This document shows, one piece after another, positions 24,168 to 30,994 of a stretch of 48,115 bases of DNA (position 1 is the stretch's first letter; the number at the start of each line of letters is the position of its first letter). The DNA lies in the NCBI GenBank assembly GCA_027491395.1, contig JAOZFI010000050.1:1-48115 (forward strand), written 5' to 3'. Position numbers and translations under genes: made by a program. The notes under the pieces are model-generated. The model saw only the letters and a list, made by a program, of their open reading frames with translations. It ran no database searches and was not told the origin of the DNA. Source of the DNA: Thermoproteota archaeon (GTDB taxonomy: Archaea; Korarchaeota; Korarchaeia; Korarchaeales; Korarchaeaceae).

Positions 24168-25892
24168 TCACCTCCACTCGAGGCTCACATCCATTCCCGG
24201 GGGCAGTATCGCCTGGGTGAGCCACTTCCCAGGCTGAACCCACGGGAGGACCACATCCTTCTCATTATCCAAAAGAACATCCAATATGAGGGGCTCGTTA
24301 TTCCTGACAGCCCATTCCACCTGCTTCTCGAGATCATCGTAGCTCTCAGGCCTCCTGTAATCGATGTTGTAGGCGTCAGCCACCTTGGCGAAGTCCGGAT
24401 TCTCCTTGAACTCTGTGGCGATGATTCTCCTATCGTAAAGGTACATCTGCCACTGCTTTACCAGCATGAGAGCTCTGTTGTCGAAGATCACCTCGATAAA
24501 GGGGAGATTGTAGTCCCTGACCAGTGAGAGGTTGTTTAAGGTCATCTGGAATGAGCCGTCGCCGTCAATGCAGACCACCTGCCTGTCCCTAGCAGCGAGC
24601 TTCGCTCCCAGCGCGGCAGGGATGCCGAAGCCCATGGTCCCCAGTCCAGCCGATGTTACGAACGTGCCAGGTACGAGGACATCCCAGTGGATCTCCGCCC
24701 ACATCTGGTGTCCTCCTACTCCCGTGACCGTTATGGTATCGTTGGGAACGGATCTTCTGACTGTCTTCAGGACCCTCCACGGGACTAGCCCGTTAAACTC
24801 CTTCTCCCACTCCTTTATCGACCTCTCGAATTCCTTCCTTACGTGCTGGAGCCATGAAACGTACTCCTTTCTCCCCTCAGACTCTACGGATTTAATGACG
24901 TCGAGGAGCATCCTAAGTGCGATTCTAGCATCTCCCCTTATAGCTACGGCTGTGGGGAGATTCTTTCCAAGCTCGCTATCGTCCAGATCTATGTGTATGA
25001 TCTTCTTCTCCCTCATCTCGTCAAACCTACCCACGGTCCTGTCCGAGAACCTGGTTCCCACGGCGAGTACCACGTCTGCGTTGGCGAGAGCAGCGTCAGC
25101 CTCAGCTCTACCATGCATTCCAGCCGGACCCATCACTAGGGGGTGATTGAACGGCACTGAGTTCTTCCCTGGGAGCGTCGTGACCACCGGGGCGAGCATG
25201 TACTCAGCCAATCTCAGCACCTCCTCCCAGGCATTGGCCCAGTATACGCCGCCACCGACGAGTATCACTGGCCTCTCAGCCTTCTTGAGTAGCTCAGCTG
25301 CCTCCCTGACATGGTCCAAGCTTGGCTCGACGGGAGCGTATTTGCTGAAGTCAACAGGCAGGAGCTCCCCATTCCACTCCGCCTTCTTAGCCACCTGAAT
25401 ATCCCTCGGGAGGTCCACGAGGGTCGGACCAGGTCTTCCCATGCTGGCGACCTTGTAAGCGGTTGCGACGGCAGGTAGGGCCTCTTCTGGTTTCTTAACT
25501 TGGTACACGAACTTGGTTATGGGGGACACGACGCCAAACATGTCCGTTTCTTGGAATGCGTCTCTACCGAACACTTCAGTGGCTACTTGCCCGGTGAGGG
25601 CCATCACGGGGGAGGAATCCATGTAGGCGTTCGCTATCCCGGTCACCAGATTCGTGGCCCCGGGTCCGGATGTGGCCATCATGACTCCGGGCTTCCTCGC
25701 AATTCTCCCGTATGCGTCGGCTGCGTGGGCCGCTCCCTGCTCGTGCTTGAACATGACGACCTCTATTTCGTCCCTGTACGGGTAGAGAGCATCATAGAGA
25801 GGCATTATGGAGCCGCCAATCACACCCATGAGGGTGCTCACACCTAATTCCGGTAAAAGAGACGCGATCGCGTCAACAACGCGATCACTCAC
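24168..25892 (-). CDS. ilvB: Acetolactate synthase large (catalytic) subunit
   Basis: A thiamine diphosphate enzyme condensing pyruvate with pyruvate or 2-oxobutyrate, the first common step of branched-chain amino acid synthesis. The cofactor-activating Glu is Glu51 (FKHEQGAAHAADAYGR). The ThDP motif GDGSFQMTLNNLSL begins at about residue 438, and the FAD/central domain holds AVGTRFSDRTVGRFDEM. At 574 residues it is a normal IlvB. The start is the GTG at 25892 without a clear Shine-Dalgarno; codons 3-10 form two overlapping DNA palindromes. It is first gene of the ilvB-ilvN-ilvC operon, downstream of a PadR regulator. Confidence 0.95.
   Translation of the reverse strand: MSDRVVDAIASLLPELGVSTLMGVIGGSIMPLYDALYPYRDEIEVVMFKHEQGAAHAADAYGRIARKPGVMMATSGPGATNLVTGIANAYMDSSPVMALTGQVATEVFGRDAFQETDMFGVVSPITKFVYQVKKPEEALPAVATAYKVASMGRPGPTLVDLPRDIQVAKKAEWNGELLPVDFSKYAPVEPSLDHVREAAELLKKAERPVILVGGGVYWANAWEEVLRLAEYMLAPVVTTLPGKNSVPFNHPLVMGPAGMHGRAEADAALANADVVLAVGTRFSDRTVGRFDEMREKKIIHIDLDDSELGKNLPTAVAIRGDARIALRMLLDVIKSVESEGRKEYVSWLQHVRKEFERSIKEWEKEFNGLVPWRVLKTVRRSVPNDTITVTGVGGHQMWAEIHWDVLVPGTFVTSAGLGTMGFGIPAALGAKLAARDRQVVCIDGDGSFQMTLNNLSLVRDYNLPFIEVIFDNRALMLVKQWQMYLYDRRIIATEFKENPDFAKVADAYNIDYRRPESYDDLEKQVEWAVRNNEPLILDVLLDNEKDVVLPWVQPGKWLTQAILPPGMDVSLEWR
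25861..25886. promoter_or_regulatory. Overlapping palindromes at the 5' end of ilvB
   Basis: GATCGCGT (25866-25873) and ACGCGATC (25879-25886) are perfect 8-nt arms with a 5-nt loop. GACGCGATCGCGTC (25861-25874) is itself a 14-nt perfect palindrome. Both lie within the first ten ilvB codons. They may form an mRNA hairpin near the start or bind a regulator; they could also be a by-product of Asp-Ala-Ile-Ala codons. Confidence 0.35.
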
Positions 25893-26045
25893 AGGAGACC
25901 TGCTAGTTGGATCAACAATCCCACCCTATAGAGGTTTGGGCTCCGAACCTCGTGTAAATATAAAGATTACTACTCAGCAACACATGAGCTGCTGCATCTT
26001 CGAGATACAAGGTATATCCTCCAGCTTTATACAATGAAATTGCAT

Positions 26046-26585
26046 TTACGAATGATGAGAGTAAGGGCCTTGATTCTCACGATTATTGGAATTTAAGGAC
26101 GAAATTAATCTTTCATTTAGCAGATATCCTCGTTTCTCCTTTGACAGGAGTGACAGAGCATCTGAACGCAGCTCACTTATTCTCTCGCTGAGGAAATCTA
26201 GATGTGAGACGAGCCTCCTCACTAACTCGTCTGGGCCACTCAACAGCTTAAGCGCGATTATCTGGCTCTCCATGAACCCTAGTATTGATGGTATGGCTCT
26301 AGACATCAAACTATCCGCTCTCTCCACCAGGTACTCAATTCCCTTCCTAGTTATGCTGTAGATGACTCTCTTACTGCCCTTTATACTCTCCTCCTTCGCC
26401 GTCACCAACCCCTCCTTCACTAGCTCATTCAGCGTGGGATAAAGCGATCCGGGGGCGGGGACCCACTCGCCGCCAGTTATCCTCTCGACCTCCTTTATCA
26501 TCGCGTAGCCATGCATCGGCCCCTTCACCAGCATAGCTAGGACGGATATCCGCAGCCAGCCTCTCACCCTCTGCCTCCTCGCCAT
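26046..26585 (-). CDS. PadR family transcriptional regulator
   Basis: A 179-residue winged-helix repressor. The PadR signature is clear: ISVLAMLVKGPMHGYAMIKEVERITGGEWVPAPGSLYPTLNELVKEGLV (about 13-62). The remainder is the helical dimerisation region, ending in a Ser/Asn/His-rich tail. Inducers are usually small hydrophobic or phenolic compounds; here none can be named. The start is the ATG at 26585. An 8-nt palindrome GATATATC at about 26595-26604 lies just upstream and could be an operator. It precedes ilvB by 153 nt on the same strand, so read-through or regulation of the ilv operon is possible but unproven. Confidence 0.9.
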   Translation of the reverse strand: MARRQRVRGWLRISVLAMLVKGPMHGYAMIKEVERITGGEWVPAPGSLYPTLNELVKEGLVTAKEESIKGSKRVIYSITRKGIEYLVERADSLMSRAIPSILGFMESQIIALKLLSGPDELVRRLVSHLDFLSERISELRSDALSLLSKEKRGYLLNERLISSLNSNNRENQGPYSHHS

Positions 26586-26748
26586 CCTATACCCCTAGAT
26601 ATATCGCTCATCGCGCGGTCAGACCACTCTTCCTTCCAAGCCTGCTCAAGCTTCCCAAGTGGAAATCCGCCAAGAAGACCCTAATGTGATCCCCCATTCT
26701 TTTCACCTTGGATTTTTTAAATCGCGGCTTCTTGAGGGGAATAAGCAG

Positions 26749-26758
26749 GAAAAAAAGG
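26749..26758 (-). terminator. Oligo-T terminator after the TauE/SafE gene
   Basis: Seven consecutive A on the plus strand (T on the transcribed minus strand) start within ten nt after the stop at 26765, as expected for archaeal U-tract termination. The rest of the 179-nt gap up to the PadR start shows no gene. Confidence 0.45.
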
Positions 26759-26764
26759 GTAAGT

Positions 26765-27553
26765 TCAGATCTGGATGCCGAAGCCTTTTAAGATGAATCT
26801 AAGAGATACATAGAGAAATATTAGGCCAAAGAGAAGCTTTATCGCCCAAGATGGGGTCTTAGGCACCAGTTTAGCGCCTCCTTGAGCACCTATCGCGGTC
26901 CCTAGCCCTAGCAGCATAGCTGCGTACAGATCCACGTGGCCAGCTACCATCTTGAAACCTGCAGAGATCACGCTCATGGCTATGAATGATGCTAGGGAAG
27001 TGCCCACTGCTATCTTAACCGGGGATTTCAACAGGTATATGAAGGACGGGACCAGTGCATAGCCTCCGCCCAACCCGACGATGCCGGTCAATATACCTAT
27101 CAAGAAGCCCAACACCCCCTTTTGAGCATCGGATCCCGGGATTCTCTTCTCCGACACCGTCGAGGTGGGTGAGACCCTTCTAACCCCTTCATAGATCATC
27201 CTCAACGATGTGTAGACGAAGGCCAGACCTATTACCACGTTAAGTACGCTCGCTCTTTCCACCAAATACTCAAAGGCCATAGATCCAGCTAGAGCGCCAA
27301 TTCCTCCGCTGATCGTGATAACAGCGGCTGTCCCGTAGTCGACGTTCTTCATTCTTATATGGGCTATGCTACCGGATACCGCCGTTATAATCACTGCAGT
27401 AATCGTCGTTCCTATCGCAGCTGGAAGCTCGTAGTTGAACAGGAAGTACAGGGCTGGAAGCATGATTGAGCAGCCTCCTATCCCTAGAAGACCACCCACA
27501 ACCCCAGCCAGTAGTCCGAAGAGGAATATGACCACGGAGGAGAGCGGATCCAT
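26765..27553 (-). CDS. TauE/SafE family sulfite/anion exporter
   Basis: A 262-residue membrane protein with two repeats of about four helices, each opening with the family pattern: FGLLAGVVGGLLGIGGCSIMLPAL near the N-terminus and IGILTGIVGLGGGYALVPSFIYL in the middle. These proteins export sulfite, sulfoacetate, or related sulfur anions, though many have unknown substrates. I chose the ATG at 27553 because the ORF's longer N-terminus runs across the divergent regulator gene and has no RBS. It shares a TATA region with the divergent Lrp-type regulator, which probably controls it. A T-run follows the stop. Confidence 0.85.
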   Translation of the reverse strand: MDPLSSVVIFLFGLLAGVVGGLLGIGGCSIMLPALYFLFNYELPAAIGTTITAVIITAVSGSIAHIRMKNVDYGTAAVITISGGIGALAGSMAFEYLVERASVLNVVIGLAFVYTSLRMIYEGVRRVSPTSTVSEKRIPGSDAQKGVLGFLIGILTGIVGLGGGYALVPSFIYLLKSPVKIAVGTSLASFIAMSVISAGFKMVAGHVDLYAAMLLGLGTAIGAQGGAKLVPKTPSWAIKLLFGLIFLYVSLRFILKGFGIQI

Positions 27554-27582
27554 TTCATGCACCGGATTCAATCTAAAACGCA

Positions 27583-27590
27583 TTTTATAA
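27583..27590. promoter_or_regulatory. Shared TATA element of the TauE/SafE and Lrp genes
   Basis: TTTTATAA reads as a TATA box on both strands (core TTATAA is self-complementary). It is 25-32 nt before the ATG at 27615 on the plus strand and 30-37 nt before the ATG at 27553 on the minus strand. No other A/T box lies in the 61-nt gap, so both genes probably use it. Confidence 0.5.
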
Positions 27591-27597
27591 GAATGAT

Positions 27598-27612
27598 GTT
27601 TCATATTGAAAC
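27598..27612. promoter_or_regulatory. Operator-like palindrome GTTTCA-TAT-TGAAAC
   Basis: A perfect 6-nt inverted repeat with a 3-nt spacer, immediately before the ATG at 27615 and over the expected transcription start of the regulator gene. Size and symmetry suit an Lrp/AsnC dimer, and its position would block its own transcription. Binding is inferred. Confidence 0.5.
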
Positions 27613-27614
27613 AT

Positions 27615-28217
27615 ATGAGATCGAGGATTCTAGACGATAGGGATCTGAGGATACTCACTCTCTTATCAGAAAATCCGAGGATACCGCTCAGCTCGCTGGC
27701 CAAGTTGCTGGGAATATCTCACACGGCAATCAGCAGGAGATTGAGGAGGTTAACGGATTCTGGTATCCTCAGACAGGCTGTCACCTTGAATTTCGATAAG
27801 TTACGTTTCAAAATAGCGATCATGCTCTTGGAAGTTGATACCATTAAGAATCTAAGGGAGATAGCGAGAAGGTTTGAGGACTGCCCGAGACTAATCCATC
27901 TATTTCAGGGGAGGGGTTCCCTTAACTTGATCGCGGTCATGGCCGCGGAGAACGAGGAGGTCCTGAACTCAATAACGGGTACTTGCATGATTAGGACCTA
28001 CAAGGGGGTGAGGAGGAGCGAGATAGTGGAAATAGCGGAGCCACTAGTGAACCCCTACCTCCCAATAGAGGTGCCCCGGATGGATATGGAATCGGCTCCT
28101 TGCGGTGCGGACTGCTCCTCATGCCCGAGGTATGTAGAGGAATCGTGCCTCGGATGTCCCAGCTTCGTGGGATACAGGAAGGCTGCTTTCGCCTACCGTG
28201 ACGGAGATGGAATCTAA
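27615..28217 (+). CDS. Lrp/AsnC-type regulator with cysteine-rich C-terminal tail
   Basis: A 200-residue protein. Residues 5-60 are an AsnC-type winged helix (LDDRDLRILTLLSENPRIPLSSLAKLLGISHTAISRRLRRL), and 65-145 a RAM/ACT-like ligand and oligomerisation region. The C-terminus adds five Cys in C163-x3-C167-x2-C170-x7-C178-x2-C181 (CGADCSSCPRYV then CLGCPS), which could hold Zn or an Fe-S cluster and make the regulator redox-responsive. I chose the ATG at 27615, which fits the TATA box at 27583-27590 as a leaderless start; a TTG at 27606 would lie inside the palindrome. It is divergent from the TauE/SafE exporter. Confidence 0.85.
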   Translation: MRSRILDDRDLRILTLLSENPRIPLSSLAKLLGISHTAISRRLRRLTDSGILRQAVTLNFDKLRFKIAIMLLEVDTIKNLREIARRFEDCPRLIHLFQGRGSLNLIAVMAAENEEVLNSITGTCMIRTYKGVRRSEIVEIAEPLVNPYLPIEVPRMDMESAPCGADCSSCPRYVEESCLGCPSFVGYRKAAFAYRDGDGI

Positions 28218-28242
28218 TCCATCATTTTATCTTGGGAATCCC

Positions 28243-28249
28243 TTTATAA
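28243..28249 (+). promoter_or_regulatory. TATA box of the DUF998 gene
   Basis: TTTATAA centred 26 nt upstream of the ATG at 28272, with no Shine-Dalgarno between; it suggests a leaderless mRNA. Confidence 0.5.
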
Positions 28250-28271
28250 CGCGACACCGGATCCTCCGGCT

Positions 28272-28853
28272 ATGGTGAGACTCCTCAAGCTCTGGGGGCT
28301 TACGGGCCTTAGTTCCCTTGCCGTAGCTTTGACCACCATATTCGTATGCTGGTACATGAATCCTTGGTTCGACTTCTGGAGGGATGCGTTCAGCGATTTC
28401 GGGGTCTCTAGAGCCTGCTGTCCGTGGCTCTACAATTATGGGCTGATTGCTTCCGCGTTTCTCCTTATGATTTACTCCCTGTTCATACTCAGAGCTTCCA
28501 AGAGCAAGTTGGAATCCTTCTCAAGCGGTCTCCTCTTCACAGCCTCCATCTTCTTGGCTTTAATAGGGGTGTTCCCCGGAGGGACGAGGCCTCACACTTT
28601 TGTATCTACATGGTTTTTCGTCCAAGCGTTCATGGGTCTGACCGTCTTGGGCATAGCCCTTCTCTTTGATGGACATGCCAAGGGGATTTTCGTGGCCCTC
28701 CTATCTGGCTCGGCACCTATCCTGGCCATATTAGTAGATTTGACGGTAAGATGGCCTTCAGCTGCTGTTGCTGAGGCCGCCGGGATCCTTATAATTGGAA
28801 TGTCCGTCTTCACGATCACTCCTCATTACTTGAACCTCATGGACGAGAAATAA
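28272..28853 (+). CDS. DUF998 family membrane protein
   Basis: A 193-residue protein with about six helices. The family pattern is visible at the N-terminus: MNPWFDFWRDAFSDFGVSRACCPWLYNYGLIASAFLL matches the WFsFthnalSDLG ... wiyNyGL blocks of DUF998. Function is unknown in the family. Monocistronic, with a TATA box 26 nt upstream of the ATG. Confidence 0.82.
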   Translation: MVRLLKLWGLTGLSSLAVALTTIFVCWYMNPWFDFWRDAFSDFGVSRACCPWLYNYGLIASAFLLMIYSLFILRASKSKLESFSSGLLFTASIFLALIGVFPGGTRPHTFVSTWFFVQAFMGLTVLGIALLFDGHAKGIFVALLSGSAPILAILVDLTVRWPSAAVAEAAGILIIGMSVFTITPHYLNLMDEK

Positions 28854-28880
28854 ATGTCCCTTCTCTTCACGGAGGCCTAC

Positions 28881-28919
28881 CGGACTCTTTCTCCGGAGAG
28901 CAACTCACATCCGAGTCCG
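28881..28919. repeat. Intergenic inverted repeat, possible stem-loop
   Basis: CGGACTC (28881-28887) and GAGTCCG (28913-28919) are perfect 7-nt arms, and the interval contains the palindrome CTCCGGAG (28891-28898). It lies 28 nt after the DUF998 stop in a 239-nt gap with no gene. It may be a terminator-like or processing structure; no U-run follows, so the role is unclear. Confidence 0.35.
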
Positions 28920-29092
28920 ATTAGGTTTCTCAGGATAACTCAAGGAGGATAGATCATTCAACTGCTCTGCTGGCGAGATAGATCAGACATGAATCAGCCA
29001 TCATCCTAAGATTAGAATCAGGATGCATCTGCGTTTCAGAATTATCGAAATGGGTATTAGTGATGAACCGCTCTTGGCTATAGCGGGGGCAT

Positions 29093-29746
29093 ATGGGTAA
29101 GAGGACCATCATTGCAATCCTCTTCGCCCCATTCATGCTCAATCTGATCGCCTCGTTTCTTATATACTCAATGGTGCCACGTCATCTCTGGATTTTGAAA
29201 CCGAAAGAAGCTATGAAAGAGCTTTACGTCCTGATATGGAGCTATCAATCCATCTTCATGATAACGATTCAAGTGTCCTTCGGGCTAGCCCTGTTCACCA
29301 AGACTAGAGTAGCATACGACCTGAGGAGAGGAGATATATTGCTGATCGCTTTATTGGTACTGGCAGCAGAGCTCCTGTTCTTCATAGAGAACTCCATTCA
29401 GCCTTACGGATACGAGTGGTTCCTAGATGTGATACGCAGGATCCCCGCTTGGGCCAAGTACATGAATTTCCTAGTAGCTCCATTTACCGCTGGCATATTC
29501 GAGGAGATCATATGGAGGGGATTTGGAATAGGGAGCTTACTAAGATTCACTTCCGAGGTAAAAGCGATTCTAATTCAGGCCATAGCCTTTGCGCTGTGGC
29601 ACATATCCCCTATACACGTGATCTTCGTGTTCTTCATAGGTCTGGCTTACGGCTTTGCTTTCGTTAAGAGAAGGAGCCTAGCCCCTCTGATAATCGCTCA
29701 CATTCTGACGGACTTGATAGGGTTCTCCGTGTTCATCTTCGCATGA
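29093..29746 (+). CDS. CPBP-family intramembrane metalloprotease
   Basis: A 217-residue membrane protein of the CAAX protease/ABI (Rce1-like) family. The motifs are complete: E137-E138-xxx-R142 (GIFEEIIWRGFG), F-xxx-H170 (IAFALWHIS) and H203-xxx-D207 (IIAHILTDLIG), with about six or seven helices. In bacteria such proteins cleave prenylated proteins or give immunity against peptides; archaeal substrates are unknown. The ATG at 29093 follows GCGGGGGC. A short ORF with a strong RBS begins 45 nt after its stop. Confidence 0.88.
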   Translation: MGKRTIIAILFAPFMLNLIASFLIYSMVPRHLWILKPKEAMKELYVLIWSYQSIFMITIQVSFGLALFTKTRVAYDLRRGDILLIALLVLAAELLFFIENSIQPYGYEWFLDVIRRIPAWAKYMNFLVAPFTAGIFEEIIWRGFGIGSLLRFTSEVKAILIQAIAFALWHISPIHVIFVFFIGLAYGFAFVKRRSLAPLIIAHILTDLIGFSVFIFA

Positions 29747-29790
29747 AAGATGCATAGTGAGTTAGTACCTACTCCCGCCAAGGAGGTATA

Positions 29791-29886
29791 ATGGCATCCC
29801 CTAGCTGCAAGAAACTCCCTGAAAGAGAAAGGAAAGAGGTCTACCGTTACAGATCCTCCTCAGAGATGAGTTGCCACCTCGAGTGA
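29791..29886 (+). CDS. Possible small protein, 31 residues, after the CPBP protease gene
   Basis: AAGGAGGT ends three nt before an ATG, giving 31 codons: MASPSCKKLPERERKEVYRY, then SSSEMSC and a terminal HLE before TGA. The near-perfect Shine-Dalgarno is the main evidence, since most genes here lack one this strong. The peptide is charged, with two Cys and no signal or membrane segment. It might be co-transcribed with the protease (45-nt gap). It is too short for composition tests, so it could be fortuitous. Confidence 0.4.
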   Translation: MASPSCKKLPERERKEVYRYRSSSEMSCHLE

Positions 29887-29909
29887 GAGGAGTTTTGAGG
29901 AGGGCCCAG

Positions 29910-30142
29910 TCACGACGACCCTAGCCCCTTGTCGAGGAGGTTCCTCACTGCCCTCTCCCATACTTCAACACTTTTGGACTTCAACCGGGAGAATCCAACG
30001 GCAGCTCTTCTAGGGCCTACAAATGTTATAGCTCTATTAACACTCATTTTAAGGGGCAAGGAGACCTCTTCCTCACTAAGATCAGGCGGCCTTAGTTCGA
30101 TAGAATCCGCCAATACTCTTCTAAGAGCGATCTGCTAACCAT
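29910..30142 (-). pseudogene. Frame-broken small gene with intact expression signals
   Basis: A TATA-like CTATATATAG (30190-30199) and a strong AGGAGGGG (30150-30157) precede an ATG at 30142 on the minus strand. That frame stops after 16 codons, at 30092. Another frame, open from about 30134, continues for some 70 residues to 29910 with a protein-like sequence (LADSIELRPPDLSEEEVSLP; ITFVGPRRAAVGFSRLKSK; VEVWERAVRNLLDKG). One base change in the first dozen codons would join them. I do not recognise the family. Alternatives: an authentic TTG start at 30113 or ATG at 30047, an assembly error, or recoding. Confidence 0.4.
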
Positions 30143-30184
30143 AACTATACCCCTCCTAAATAGAGGGAAATTAATCACAAGATC

Positions 30185-30204
30185 TTTCCCTATATATAGA
30201 GAAA
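30185..30204. promoter_or_regulatory. Palindromic bidirectional promoter-like element
   Basis: TTTCCCTATATATAGAGAAA is a 20-nt palindrome with one mismatched pair, centred on TATATATA. On the minus strand it lies about 45 nt before the RBS/ATG of the broken gene at 29910-30142. On the plus strand it lies about 22 nt before GGGTGGTA-ATG (30219), which opens a 15-codon frame. Its symmetry suggests transcription in both directions or a regulator site. Confidence 0.35.
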
Positions 30205-30218
30205 ATACAGGGTGGTAA

Positions 30219-30533
30219 TGCAGCTACCGCGGACTTTCTTTGCTATGAGGTACCTCAACGAGTAGCTCACGCCAGCTGAATATGTGGTGGCTGGCGGTGA
30301 AGTGGTCTTTTCTTAATGCTGTTGATGGAACGCCTCAAAATCTCGCAATAACACTAGCTCTCAGGATAGCGCGCTACAATGTGATTCCTCAAGCGTTCAT
30401 CGGCTTTGACCATCCTTGTACGGCCTTATTGTTTAAGGTATCCTATAGGATTGTGACCTTCCGTCAGATCGGTTCCCTTGCTGGCACCACGCGAAAAGGA
30501 TCAACCGCGCTTGGGCTGCTTGAATCAACTTAA
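30219..30533 (+). other. Possible gene relic, unidentified
   Basis: From the ATG at 30219 a frame reads 15 residues (MQLPRTFFAMRYLNE) to a TAG and would continue another 16 residues in the same frame. A second frame (30282-30533) then stays open for 83 codons with protein-like composition (GTPQNLAITLALRIARYN; IPQAFIGFDHPCTALLF). Neither has a convincing RBS or recognised homologue. It may be the remains of a gene, or non-coding. The rest of the 29747-30586 interval, apart from the small ORF, the broken gene and the palindrome, shows nothing I can identify. Confidence 0.25.
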
Positions 30534-30586
30534 CTGGCGCATCCATGAAGGAGCCCCTCTAATCCTCCCAGTTGATGGACAGCTCG

Positions 30587-30985
30587 TCACTCATAGGAGC
30601 TATAATTAATGGTCTCCTCCATTAAGCACTTGCCCCATATCACATTGATCCCGGCTTTCAAGCACTCTCTGATGACCTCTTCATCCTCAGAGCCCGGTTG
30701 AAACCATATCATCTTTATTCCCATTCGTATCGCGTCTCTCACTACCTCCCTAGCCACAGTGGGGGGAACAACGAGATTCACTAGGTCAGGCTTTTCCGGT
30801 AGACTTCTCAGATCGGGATAGGCCTTATCATCATCTATTTCCTCAGCTCTAGGGTTCACCGGATATACTTTCCTGTAGTATCTCTTGAAAAACCGGTATA
30901 GCCTGTAACCCCACTTCTTCGGGTTTCTAGATGCTCCTACCACGGCGACAGTGTTCTCCCTCTTAAGAAAAGGCTCCAAATTCAT
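30587..30985 (-). CDS. CoA-binding protein (YccU-like)
   Basis: A 132-residue Rossmann-type CoA-binding domain: VAVVGASRNPKKWGYRLYRFFKR (CoA phosphate loop), KVYPVNPRAEEI, LRSLPEKPDLVNLVVPP and a C-terminal AGINVIWGKCLMEE. The family lacks catalytic residues, and its role in cells is poorly known. The start ATG at 30985 has GAGGTGAT just upstream and follows the HerA-like gene by nine nt, so they are co-transcribed. The same fold makes up the N-terminal domain of the acyl-CoA synthetase at 45850-47247. Confidence 0.88.
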   Translation of the reverse strand: MNLEPFLKRENTVAVVGASRNPKKWGYRLYRFFKRYYRKVYPVNPRAEEIDDDKAYPDLRSLPEKPDLVNLVVPPTVAREVVRDAIRMGIKMIWFQPGSEDEEVIRECLKAGINVIWGKCLMEETINYSSYE

Positions 30986-30994
30986 GTGATCACC

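Noticed and set aside
23884-24243. Longer start of the ilvN-like gene at 24243
   Set aside because: It would overlap ilvB by 76 nt, while the ATG at 24162 has a perfect Shine-Dalgarno and fits the ACT domain.
26595-26604. GATATATC before the PadR gene as its TATA box
   Set aside because: It is too close to the ATG (10-19 nt) for a TATA role; an operator role is possible but unsupported, so I only mention it in the PadR entry.
29060-29092. GTGATGA before the CPBP gene as a C/D RNA
   Set aside because: No box D within about 60 nt; the following CCGCT/AGCGG is a short hairpin only.
30282-30533. 83-codon frame as an intact gene
   Set aside because: No ribosome binding site, no recognised family, and it lies in an interval with broken frames; listed only as a possible relic.
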